Shown here: piece by piece, positions 36,443 through 47,157 of the stretch
Layout: every line of letters begins with the position of its first letter
How positions within the stretch are numbered: the first letter of the stretch is position 1
Source of the DNA: Pyrrhosoma nymphula
Taxonomy: Eukaryota; Arthropoda; Insecta; Odonata; Coenagrionidae
Direction: 5' to 3'
DNA: 64,000 nt
NCBI GenBank assembly: GCA_963573305.1
Contig: OY754331.1
Span: 12,124,868-12,188,867 of the forward strand
Made by a program: the position numbers and the translations under genes
The notes under the pieces: generated by a model
Database searches by the model: none
Seen by the model: only the letters and a program-made list of their open reading frames with translations
What the model was told of the DNA's origin: nothing

Positions 36443-36884
36443 CCCTGTGGGCCGTCTAAGGAACGTGTGTCACTTGTCATTAGTACACCTTGCATGAAAC
36501 AGGGACGGAATAGGAAAAAAGGATTGGAAGAGATACAAGACGGAGTTAACGGAGTTAAGAAAGGAAAAGAGTTAACGGAGTGCCTTACAATTAGTGTCTC
36601 TATCTCTTTTTGTTTCTTTAATGGTCCATGAAGATAAAGGATTTTTCTGCATATCTGTTTGGTAGTGTATTCCCTTAATTTCTTTCTTATTTTGTCGCTT
36701 GTATCAGTTCTGGAGATATAGTTGAAATAATTTCATTGGTGCCAACCTCAAACTCGAGTGAATCGAAAATTTGAAGTCACCTTAGCTTGAAGTAACCTGT
36801 TAATGCTGCTGATAAAGCTGCTTATAAATGCTGCTTATATTTAAGGTAAATATTTTAATTAGAATTATCACAGAAGAAAAGCAA
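36443..36884. other. Nothing recognised
   Basis: Flank of the retrotransposon, without a coding or repeat signal. Confidence 0.4.
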
Positions 36885-37075
36885 ATTGGACCTGGAATCA
36901 AACCACATACTTGTAGACAGATATTTTTTAAGGCGAGAAATTTCAATTCATTGCATCATACACACCAAAAACAGTTAAATTAGCCATGAAAAAATCATTT
37001 GACGTGACTGGGATTCAAACCAGGATCTCTCAATTGCAGGTCAGTTGTGTTAGCCACCATGTGTGTTAATGTGAC
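36885..37075 (-). repeat. Two tRNA-like segments, possible SINE heads
   Basis: Minus strand, 37000-37070: A-box-like TGGCTAACACA, then a T-arm CTGG/CCAG enclosing TTTGAATC (B-box GGTTTGAATCC). A second, weaker T-arm with GGTTTGATTCC lies at about 36890-36910. The acceptor stems do not close, so neither is a credible tRNA gene. Confidence 0.42.
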
Positions 37076-38591
37076 TGCGTACCATGTCATTTGTGCAATT
37101 GCAATTATTGGAAAATATAGCATCACATATGTAGCAGCCGTCGCGTTATAATCTCTTCTTTTTTATTGAATGACTTATCATGCGTGACGAGCGAGCGTTA
37201 TTTCCTAAACGATTTTTCGAGACACACCGGGGCCTCTCAAATGACGTTTAGGTGTTCCACGAAAATGCAGGAGAATCAAGATTTGCTTTGGACATTTATG
37301 AAATCATTACACAGGAGGCACGGTAAATGTTTGTTGGTGATTCATGATCGGGTGATTTTCCTAAATTCAACTTCGCACATATATTCATGGAATGCTTTGA
37401 ATGATTGTTGCGTGATATGGTTAATTAGTGCGCCACCCAAAAAAATGCTTTAGGAAATGGGGAACTCAAGCCTTTTTTAAATAGACAGTAGCCTTTTATA
37501 AACTAGCCAATAATTTATAATGATAAAGTTCACATTTCTACGAAGACCCATCCTCGGTTTGATTCAATACTCCCGCAACATTGTATTTCAGTGTATCATG
37601 AAAATTGACAATGGGTGTCTGGAATCCTGGATTCCTTCTTCCTGGAATCCACGGATCGGCTTATCTATCAATTCATGCGAATCAGTGTGGTTGTCAAAGT
37701 GCCCATTTCCTATTCACACACGTAGTTCTGATCGCGCCGAAGGAGCGTAGATTATACCGTTCCGGTGAGTGCGAGACTCACCCCTACCGGTCAATTGACA
37801 AGTGGCGCACTTGACATGAGAAGAGTGTAATGTCGTGTTTGTGTGAAAGAGGAAACTTAATAACTAAGTAATATTGTAAATGCACAGCAGAAAATATGAA
37901 TTACAGGCTAAGAGATTACATGGTATGACAATGAACAATATATAGGGCAGCCTCATAACAAAACAAAACAAGAGGGTGAGGCATGCAACCATAAAGAAGA
38001 AAAATAATTTGGCATTACGCTATTTTTATTTTATAGCATATATAGGAATACATTATTTTTTGTTTTTTTTGTATTTTTCTCTTTAGTTTTTTAACATATC
38101 TTTTAATTTTTTTGTGATACATATTTTTTTGTATAAATACTAGTATTTTTTAGAATTTGATGTGCAGGCTGTGCTTCCCTTATCGTTTTCGACGACAAAA
38201 GCAATCTGGGGAAGGAAAAGGTTCTGATTCGAGACCGTTGAATGGTTATTTGGTGAGGACACCATCGACAGCTGAATCTATCAGCAACCCATTCTCACCA
38301 ATATGGATGGTTTAAGAAAAGGATGACTTGGAGAATGGAGGAAGGCTGGCGCCAGTAGAAGCGTACTTTGAACAACAGGCGCCGACACAGAGGTACCACC
38401 CGGCAGGCGGAGAACTACACTGGAAGTGCTCTCTACAATGCGCCGGTGTTAATTTTCCGCCGGTGCTATTACTGTAGCCACCACACCCGCCCGATCCTCA
38501 TTTGTTGGATAATATTTCGATTCCATCGCGAGAGAGCCTCAGAGTATATATTTGTGACAAGGCTATGATCAAGAAGTCACTTACAAAGATC
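37076..38591. other. Unassigned stretch
   Basis: AT-rich, with a T-rich run near 38050-38150. No gene or repeat recognised. Confidence 0.4.
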
Positions 38592-38787
38592 CAGAATTCA
38601 TGTAAAATTTTCAGACTTAACTTGATGGAACCGCATTCCGATAATTTATAAATAATTTCACTTTGTACTATTCCACATAATTTTTTGTTTCTTACAACCT
38701 AGGGTTTCGACTATTACACAGTTATTATGAAGGTTTATAGAGTGCAAGAGTACAAAGTAAAATTATTTCCAAATTATACAGAATTCA
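38592..38787 (-). mobile_element. Foldback element with decayed core and tail (copy viii), 9-bp target duplication
   Basis: Minus-strand order: an inverted arm (GGAAATAATTTTACTTTGTAC), then a decayed core (CTTCATAATAACT...AGTCGAAACCC, 38732 down to 38704), then the body (ATGTGGAATAGTACAAAGTG), then the tail (GGTTCCATCAAGTTAAGTC, about 38614-38632). CAGAATTCA at 38592-38600 and 38779-38787 bounds the 178-bp body. This copy shows core and tail together on one strand. Confidence 0.75.
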
Positions 38788-38842
38788 CAATGAAAAATCA
38801 TTCATCTAAACTTGAATATAAATGATTTTCTCATTGTGAATC
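38782..38842. repeat. Small inverted repeat next to copy viii
   Basis: ATTCACAATGA-AAAATCATT (38784-38803) is complementary to 38820-38840 with one offset. It overlaps the right target repeat and may be a separate older hairpin. Confidence 0.5.
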
Positions 38843-41538
38843 TCTTACATGCACCTCCTGAAAAACCTCCTTTACTGCGGGGATCCGAACCCGAGCGTTC
38901 CGAATGGGATTCCCCGAGCTCATCCGGCTCCACACCAAAAACGTGTGTCCCGTTCCGGTAGCCTTCATTTTGCTGCGGGAGATTTGGCAATCCTGCTCGA
39001 GATGTACCTCAAGGGAAGGGGAGGGGCGTTCGAAAGGTTAGGGATCTCAGGAGTTTTTGGAAGGGCGGAGGGGGCGGGGGGGTGGAGATGAGACGACGAT
39101 AAGGGTAAAATGGAGGTTGAGATGTGACACACACAAGGGGCATTCAGTCTTGGCTCGGGGAAAGGTGAGCTTTAAGAATTAATCCCTCGCAAATGTCAAA
39201 GGAGTAGTACAATGATCCTCAACAGATGGCACCGGGTATTGAGGGCGCTTGCTTTCTGGAGTGGGTGGATGGGGGGGGGGGAAGAGGAGAGGAGGGGGGG
39301 AGGGCGCGAATGGGGAAAGCAGGCGCTTCTTCGACGAGAGATGTATCTTGGGGTGGCAGGTTAGGGTGAGAGGGAGTTTGTCGACGCGTTGGGTTGCGAG
39401 GGGAAGACGTCTTTACGGGGAAGGGTATGAATACGAAGAAGAGTGTGGTACGACTGGTGGGGGAGAGAAGAGGCTGCGACCCTTGGTTTCTCAGGACGAG
39501 GCACGTATCGGAGTGAGTCTGAAATTGCCGTCACAAACGCGACATGTTTCCTGGTCGATTCTTTTCCCTGAGAGTTGAAATGCCAGGGCCGGCCCTTTTG
39601 AATCAACTCCTTTTAAGTAACGAGTTGCACTCTTAAGTAACGAGATGCCTAGTTGCTAGGACGTGTCCAGCGGTGTATTTTATGTCTAATTGTTAGTAGA
39701 CACTCAAACAGCCAGAATTCCTCCATGACTCATGATAATGCAATATTTATGAATTTAGCTTTGATTCACTAATTCCGCCAGAGAGAATTTGGTTGCGTTG
39801 AAATATATGGTGGGATATCTGAACGAATTATTATCCTTTTATTGAATGCCAACATTTTTAAAAAATTTCCTCCCCAACATGGATGTTATATGAGCGAACC
39901 TGCCTTATTTCAAGTGCTTGTTTCAATGGCGGCCTTCAATTTCTTAAGCATTTTTATCAGAAATTGGATTTACGTTGGCGCAAATGCGTGAAAAATCGAT
40001 AAGCGGCTGCATTTTATCAGTAATCAACAGACAGTTGATTCAGAACTTGAGGAACGAAATGAGGATATTATTTCAGCGCCGGACTACATCTCTAGATATG
40101 GTGGACAAGAGAGTATCAGTCCTGAACAGACAGGCACAGAAATTTATTTTTTTGAGATCACTAACTATTTTCATCATTTCCTGAAACTGGGAGTTGGATA
40201 TTGGTTGTAAAGGATATTGGAATATTTCCATAGTATAGTTGGATATAGTTGGATATTTCCAGTGCGATTCCAATTCCTAATCAAGTGACGTTTTGAGATC
40301 ATTTCAGGTCCTGCGCTCCACCCAGCGAGTGGGACGACATATTTAGGATCTGTCGGTGCATTTAATTGAGAGTTATTTAACGACGACGCTGGGGTTCTTT
40401 CACTTCTTCCTCCACTCCCTATATTAATCCTATTTATTCCAACCTAAACCATCTATAGCGTCAGTTCCTTTAGTCGTGAGTGACCTCCGTCATGACAATT
40501 TACTGACTCACTGACAAGTCGAGCATAAATTTTTAACAGAAGGAAATTATTACCAGAGGAACGGCTAAAAACCTACTGTTGACTGAATATATTAACTGAA
40601 ATGGTGAAGAAAATCTGGTACAACTTGGATGCCACACATATAACAACTATGATATATGGTTAATGATAACCACTAGATAAGGCTTTATACTAACTGGGAG
40701 TTAGTGCAGCTAATTATATTAGACTGTTGTTTAGTTGACGTAAATGTTATTGTCAAAGGGAAAACGTATTAGAATCGCTATTCATACTGAGAAAATATTT
40801 AACCAGCTATTATAAAACCGGACAGTTTTGTTGTTAGTGACATACTCGTCAGTTCTAGACGTTGCTAAATTTTATCCTCACTTTTAGATCTCCAAACCTC
40901 TGTCGCATCTTCTCCGGAGTCACTGGTGATTCGAAAGATCTCTCTCTCCGTCTCAAGGTGGCCGCGAGAAATAATTTTATCTTTCGAAAATGCCCTTCCA
41001 CCGTTCCGAGCGCCCCCAACCTTTTTACCGATTCCTGTGAATCTGAATTTCTTACCGGCGGCGTATGAATCTTTTGATATAGAACAACAACCCCGTGCAG
41101 ATCCGATAGCGAGGCGTATTGGAGTTGTGGCGGAGAGACCACGAGAAGGGCGAGGCGAACGAAATTGGCTGTATCGAGGAAAGGCTGGAGGATGGGGTGG
41201 AAGAGGCGAGGGTTGGCGAGGAGGCGGAAGAAGAATGGAGAAAGAGGGAAGCGGGATGCTAGAGTGAGGCAGAATGAGACTTGACGGAGGCTAAACTAGA
41301 GTATAAACTCTGGTTACGAGGTTAAATTACACAGTTACCTACAGCGGCCAAAAAAAATTAACGCCACTTATATTTGACGAACAAATACGGTATACGGAAA
41401 CCATAAGGAATAGCACAGGATAAATACTTAAATTTCCCTACGTGATCATTATTGGTATTTAACATATCACAGCTGTGTAACATTATATATTTTTAAACTA
41501 CATAGCCATAAAAACACTTCTCAATTATTGAGACTTAT
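38843..41538. other. Unassigned stretch with G-rich patch (about 38990-39480)
   Basis: A minus-strand tRNA-like T-arm (GGGTTCGGATCC near 38880-38895) is present without a cloverleaf. The G-rich patch has homopolymer runs and CpG. A 12-bp word TTAAGTAACGAG is duplicated at about 39613 and 39633. A second CpG-containing part lies at 40900-41270. No gene recognised. Confidence 0.38.
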
Positions 41539-41611
41539 AATAAATCTTGTAGAATGATTTTCGTAAAGCACCAATCGTTGAGCACCAATAAATCTTGTAG
41601 AATGATTTTCG
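41539..41611. repeat. 25-bp direct repeat, 48-bp period
   Basis: Two identical units at 41539-41563 and 41587-41611 begin AATAAATCTTGTAGAATG. Confidence 0.85.
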
Positions 41612-43329
41612 ATCTACTAACTTGGGATCGAGGAAATTATTAGTGAAATAGGAAATAATGGAAGATACTAAAAATCGAGCCAAATATTCCCTCTGGACTT
41701 CTGGAACCACATTTTTACATTCGGGCGTCTTAACTAAAATCTAAATCAAAATTTTAATCCTCGCCAGAAAACAGAAACTTTCTTTTCATATAAATAATAA
41801 CTTTAGTGATTTAACTATCTTCCTTTCTCAGTACATATTTAATAAATTGATGAGTAATGGACAAAAATGTAGCGTAGCCATCAACTTTCGCTTTCATTCC
41901 TATTTTCGTTCTGTACCTTTGACGGTCTGATGGGACATTTTTAATTCGTTACTTAGCCAGACGTACTCGATTGCTGGCGATATGATTCCTGCATCTGCAA
42001 TTTCGCGTCCAAAGTTAGGTTGAATAACAAATCCAATTCAACAGGCGTTTTGAAGACGAATGCTTGAAATGAAATGAAAGAAGACTTGGATGCTCTGTGG
42101 CATCGTCCGTGTAATTCTTGTCGTGGAATAAATACGAAACATATTTGCTCAAAGAAGTTACATATTTCATAAATAATTATCTGGTCAAAATTATATGAAA
42201 GACTTGCGGTATGCATTGATAAAAAAGCATATTCCATGTTATGTATTAAATGTTGTTCTTCTGCAGTGCATTCAAACGAGTAAATCTAATTACATGCTCT
42301 ATTGCATTCCGAATTCATTTGAACACGAATGCTCACGCGTGTCACATACCCTGATGCTACTTCAATTGTCTACGCATGCACTAATGCGTACAATTCCTAA
42401 AAAAATGTGCACTTCGCATTGATGCACTGAAGTTTGAAAAGAGCACGGAAAACTTGAATCTTGACTACAGAGGAATCATAAGGAGATACCTCATGGATTT
42501 AAGTTTAACATTGAGTTCAGCTATCTGGAATTACGCTTCAAAAATTAAATATAAGTAACTTTGCCATGATGTTGGCAAAAGGACCTGATTCAAACGCTGG
42601 AGGCATTTCATTTTTCTTTTAAACAGTTATGTCATCAATTTGACCCACGCCGCGAGGTGATTTCGTTGATGAAGGCGTCAAAAGGTTAAGTTGTCGGGAT
42701 CGCGCCACTAGCGCATCAATTGTCTCGTCTGTATTTGCATAAATAGGTATACATGGGAATTCGCGACTTAAGGAAATTCTCACAAAGGCTTCGGGATGGG
42801 GAGGGGGGGGGGGGAGGGGACGAATCAATAATTTGTGGTTTCACTCGGTCCATCAACCTTTGACGACGGTATTCTGTCATTTGTATTCATTCGACTCTTT
42901 TTTTTTTAAAAGATGATTTAAGGCATCATAAAACAGGGAAGTTATCTGAAAAAGGGAATATTTACGACAAAAGGCGCGCAGTTAACTACTTACATAACTC
43001 TACAATCAGAAAATCATGTTGAAATGAGCGAAGCGCATGAAATTAAACTAACCGTGTTGATTAAAGGAGAGAAATCTTCCCTCCCCTTCCCACTGCCGCA
43101 TCGCCCTCGCTCCGACCACTGGTGCAACACCCCACGCAGTTGTTGCACCAACCACATGCCACCATCATCCTCACCCCCCACCCAATCATCCTACGCTCTT
43201 CCAATCATCCGTCACCCTCGTGCCCCCCCCCCGTCTCTGCCTGTCTTGCAACACACTGCCCAAGCCGCCACCAAAACTCCAGGCATGATGTATGAAGTTG
43301 TCGGCCGTGGCGAGGGAAGGCAATAGGAA
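41612..43329. other. Unassigned stretch
   Basis: AT-rich with a G run at 42784-42803 and a C-rich patch at 43080-43250. No gene recognised. Confidence 0.4.
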
Positions 43330-43880
43330 AAATGAATATTAATTCATTCAAGTATTCTACCAGCTGATTAGTAGGTTCTTGGACAGTCCCCATTCTGCAT
43401 CCCAACCTCATAGACATTGTCCCGCTTTCCCTCCAAAGGATGGCCCGTTGTTAGATGCCTCTTCAATTCTTCATATCTTCTACCTCCTCTTATTTCGTCC
43501 AGAATTCCTATCCTCTTCCTTCCTCTTCCACGCTTCCCCAGTGTTCTCCCCTCTATCACTCTCTTCAACATGCCCTCTCCTCTCAAAACCTCCTCCATCC
43601 ATCTCTTCTGCCTTCTCCGAACCTCCGCCACAAGTTTCCTCTCCTCTCCGACCATATCCAATACCTCCTCGTTCGTCTTTCTCGCCATCCAGCTCACCCT
43701 CTCCATCCTTCTCCAAACCCACATCTCAAACGCATCAAGTCTACGCACATCCTCCCTTCGCAATGACCAAGTTTCCGACCCATATAGCGCCACGCTTCAT
43801 ATTAAAGTTTTCACCAGCCTCTTCTTTACGTCTCTTCTCAGACCCCCCTCATCAATTCCCTTCTCTTCGAAAATGCTTAG
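43330..43880 (-). pseudogene. Non-LTR retrotransposon C-terminal tail
   Basis: The minus strand encodes the widespread post-RT tail of arthropod non-LTR elements. It starts LYGSETWSLRREDVRRLDAF, continues WVWRRMERVSW and TNEEVL, then the basic block IEGRTLGKRGRGRKR. Upstream, in the same frame, DVKKRLVKTLI precedes a TGA (43797-43799) where Trp is usual, so the frame was once continuous to about 43870. The catalytic RT and endonuclease are absent. The element is truncated at both ends and dead. The family looks RTE/Jockey-like, but the clade cannot be fixed. CT-rich shadow frames on the plus strand are not genes. Confidence 0.82.
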
Positions 43881-44399
43881 TGGTGGCTGAAAATGGAGGC
43901 GTGATTTGGCATAAATGTGTCTCGCCTTGATCTTATTGAAGCTGTGGATGGTACGTTGTAAAAACGAACCGTTAACCGTGCCGTAGGGTCTCTTATATTT
44001 TTTCATTCTTTTAATGGACCTGCAGATTTGGTTTGGGGCTAGAATTTACCTTTGTCTCATTGTCAACCTCAAAATCTTTGAAAATCTACTACGGTTTGAA
44101 CTTCTCTAAAAGACCTGGAGTTATACTTTCAGCTCTCTTGTAGCTTCAGTCTCAGTCACTGCAGTAGCCATAATGCACTCTCTCTTCCATTATAACTACT
44201 CACGGAAAGACATAGGCTTCCTTTGAACTTTATGCCATCCTAGAATTAGTTCTAAGACCATGCATCGATAAATGAATCTGGAAAGTTGAAGGTAAGACCC
44301 CTTCTATGATTAAGACGCCGCGAGCATTTGAAACCCTACGCAGAAAGATTTAATTCGAGGAGTAAATAAAATAAAAAGGAAAGTCACATGCTTCGTTAA
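43881..44399. other. Nothing recognised
   Basis: No coding motif beyond a few residues continuous with the retrotransposon tail. Confidence 0.4.
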
Positions 44400-44688
44400 A
44401 AAAAAACTGCTACGAGCGTACAGATAATGTCACACAGCTGATGACAAGAGTTAGGTTGGGAACCGTTAGAGACTCGGGAGGTTGCACGCTAGGCTTAGAT
44501 TACTTGATAAGCTCCGATCAGGTGACTTTCTGTACGACACGGGGAGTATTACTTTAACCCCGCGCTATATCTTTAGAATTGATAGGAGTAACAAAGCGGG
44601 AGAGATACACTGCCGAACTGATATTTATAAAAATTCTTTTTTCTTCGCACAATTAATGATTATAACGAAAATAGCATGACACTACCTT
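44400..44688 (+). pseudogene. Diverged 3' fragment of the CR1-like element
   Basis: The sequence aligns by eye with 1396-1672 and with the RT end of the 28 kb element. It has ACTGCTACGAGCGTACAGA at its start, then an Arg/Leu-rich stretch (HARLRLLDKLRSGDF), then a decayed copy of the final RT residues near 44630-44660. Many substitutions and small indels show it is older than the copy at 1396. The 3' UTR and tail are missing. It ends against the copia gag fragment. Confidence 0.78.
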
Positions 44689-44691
44689 AGG

Positions 44692-44945
44692 ACGCTCTCG
44701 TTGGGCGGCAACCACCTTGTTGATATACTCACTCACTGGAACATATTCTTTCTTTTCCAATATCATTAATTGTTTCGTCATAATAAGCTGCTGGACTTCA
44801 AGTTTCTGACAAAAATGTGTTTTCAACTTGTCCCAAGTTTCCTTGGCACTCTTTTTGTCATCAATACTAGTGAATATCCTCCGCTTTCCACTTTATAAAT
44901 GCTAGTGATTTCTTGTTGACTCTCTTTTCCATACACAGAATACTA
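44692..44945 (-). pseudogene. Copia-type gag fragment
   Basis: The minus strand reads SAKETWDKLKTHFCQKLEVQ, then MTKQLMILEKKEY, then VPVSEYINKVV. This order is typical of the gag (UBN2-like) region of Ty1/copia retrotransposons. An upstream piece with KKSLAFIKWKAEDIH is in another frame and runs into stops. No protease, integrase or RT coding sequence is nearby, so this is an isolated relic. Confidence 0.72.
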
Positions 44946-45575
44946 TATTTCACCATGTATTGCTGAAAATATAATGTATGATACAGGACCGGGAATGAAA
45001 ACTGACCCGGTTTTCAAGATGGCTGAGTTTCGATCTACTTCTGTCCCACGACACAATTATGTACGGTGGTCTAATTACTCCCCCCCCCCAGAATATCCCC
45101 TTTGATGGACATCAAAGCAATGGAAATGCCGATCTAGAGCTCTGCTCCTGGCACGTTAACATGGTAATTGATATACCCCCAATTTGTTAGATTGGCATTG
45201 CTGCTCGTATTTTTTTCTCAGAATCCACACTAAGATAAAAGAGGGCAAGCACTTCTGATATTCAAATAAACACAACTCCTGCATTTTCGTCATTTTGCTA
45301 AGTGAGATATCGCTGCTTGTTAGTACAAGGAAGTCTTCTGGGGCTGATAATAAAAGCTGAGGTGTGGACATTCGTAAATGTGATTGGCGCTGACTAGCAA
45401 AACCCTTAGCTTTTGTTACGAGACATAAAAACGGAATCAGTGTACTTGTTGGTTATTCTGGGAGGGGACCGACAAACTGAGGTCATTCACGCCACTGGCA
45501 TGAGAACTGGTGGCGAAGTTGGTTAAGGAGGGGGATATTCGGGGAGTGGGGTGAGGGCTCGGAGCAACCCGACGT
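44946..45575. other. Nothing recognised
   Basis: Short frames only, with no motif recognised. Confidence 0.4.
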
Positions 45576-45708
45576 ACAGTGGGACCAAATGTCTAAAACG
45601 TTGGGATAATTAAAAGAAAATTTATTTTTTTACGATTCTTTTCTGCAAGGTCGGCTAGCCATTCCCTTCGGCTGCCGAGAGCCGCAAGCGAAATGCAGGT
45701 AAGTAGAC
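45576..45708 (-). repeat. Dispersed repeat, copy 2 of 2
   Basis: The reverse complement aligns with 21569-21703 from GTCTACTTACC to CCCACTGT. The two copies are about 24 kb apart in opposite orientation. Confidence 0.75.
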
Positions 45709-46535
45709 ACCTGCGTCTGCTATTAAATATTAAATTGACCGATGCGCAACTCGGATGTTAAGCCACGATCTCCGCTTTGAAATCACTGTCTCCTTTAAAA
45801 CTCTACCTGATTTTGCAAACTGCATCAATTTCAATTTGGAAAAAATGAAGTCGACGCGTGAAAGTAAGAGCATTTCAAAGTACCTATATCCTAATACTTA
45901 TTATTATTATTAACTAATATGCATCGAAAAGATTACGTACAAATTATCGGAAAAGTGTTGAAACACAGTGTAAAAAGTAATATATAATCCCGCATAATTC
46001 TGCATCTAGATTAGTATATTAATGTAGTTGAAGGTCTCAGCTAGCAAACCCCCCCAAAATACCATGGCATAAGCGTGCCAACGTGAGTAATTAATGAAAT
46101 AAGCGAGTGACCTCGCTTGTAACACTGCGAGTCATTTTCTTACATTCTGAGTCATTCATGTAAGACAAATAAGTATTGTCAAATTAAGAAAATATTTTAT
46201 GCTGAATTTAAACTGTCAAATTATTTGCAACATTTTCTTCCACAGGTGATAGGCGGAAAATGCTGAGATAGTTGTTTGTAATTTGGTTGCTATTTTCGAG
46301 ACAACAATACCCACAAACACAGAAAAGAGGAGATTTGCAGAGCATATCAATTTATAAACGAATTCTTGAAATCTTAAAAGAATTGCATATTTTATCTGAT
46401 AGTAAACCCAAAAGTAAGAGAGGAGTCATAATTACTTCAATGGACTTCCTAGGAGGTATACCATCATATAAGAATTCATATTAATTAATATACATTTCAA
46501 TAATTAAGTTAATATTAATATCAATTTTTACACAG
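45709..46535. other. AT-rich stretch ending in a candidate splice acceptor
   Basis: Nothing coding is recognised. A pyrimidine-rich TTTTTACACAG ends at 46535, just before the coding-like region. Confidence 0.4.
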
Positions 46536-47157
46536 GTTTTGCTTTGACGCGTCTTGATATATTTCGATTGGCTCGTACCAAGTGGACAGAAGCAGCGCCA
46601 GCCCATTATAAGATGTTGGAGCAGCAAATTGCTGCTAAATTTGGCGTAAACCATTCGCTGACGGAGCAAGAGAAGCAGATAGTAAGATGTTGTCGGAGTT
46701 TAAGTCAAGATGGGCCAAAAATAATAAAAAAGAGGATCAGTTCTTGAAGTATAATGGTGATTGGTTGAATGCGAGTTACTGCTTTGGTGTGCCGCAACAT
46801 GAGGCAGGCTGCTGTAGCAAAGGAACCGCAGAAAGACCTCAATCTGATTTTTCGGCGGTTAGTGATTGGTCTATGCGAAAGCGCACAGAACGACTGAGAT
46901 CTGAGTCCAACCCCGAAGAACTATTTTACGCGGCGCAGATGAGCCTTCGTACAGATGGTAAACTCGATGCTGCTGCTGTTTTAAAGGAATTTACCACAAC
47001 GACGCCAACCAGAGCTCGCAGGTACCGCGACTGCTTCAGTCATGTACGGGAAAACAGTTTGACTGCGGACAATGCACTGGTTGTAATGGTGATGCTGAAG
47101 CAATCAAAATCTGAGCACCAAGACATGCGCAATGTCTCGCTGTTTAAATCGCTGTAA
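46536..47157 (+). pseudogene. Unknown protein fragment, probably repeat-encoded, one frameshift
   Basis: A coding-like frame starts directly after the acceptor-like AG at 46534-46535. It reads FRLARTKWTEAAPAHYKMLE, then a region ending LTEQEKQIV, where the frame shifts by one base near 46680-46690. The second frame (46687-47157) continues with KMLSEFKSRWAKNNKK, DWSMRKRTERLRSES, AAQMSLRTDGKLDAAAVLKE and TTTPTRARRYRDC. The two pieces have consistent composition and read as one alpha-helical, basic protein. The pattern reminds me of uncharacterised multicopy proteins in arthropod genomes, but I cannot name the family. I infer a broken copy of a repeat-derived or domesticated gene. A small intron in place of a frameshift is unlikely because the gap is too short. 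Confidence 0.5.

Noticed and set aside
35440..36460. AACCCTG near both ends of the 35.5 kb retrotransposon as a target duplication
   Set aside because: The left copy lies about 85 bp above the likely 5' end, and the match is only seven bases.
37000..37070. Possible tRNA gene
   Set aside because: A- and B-box words are present, but the acceptor and anticodon stems do not close.
43379..43930. 183-codon plus-strand frame
   Set aside because: Antisense shadow of the retrotransposon tail on the minus strand.
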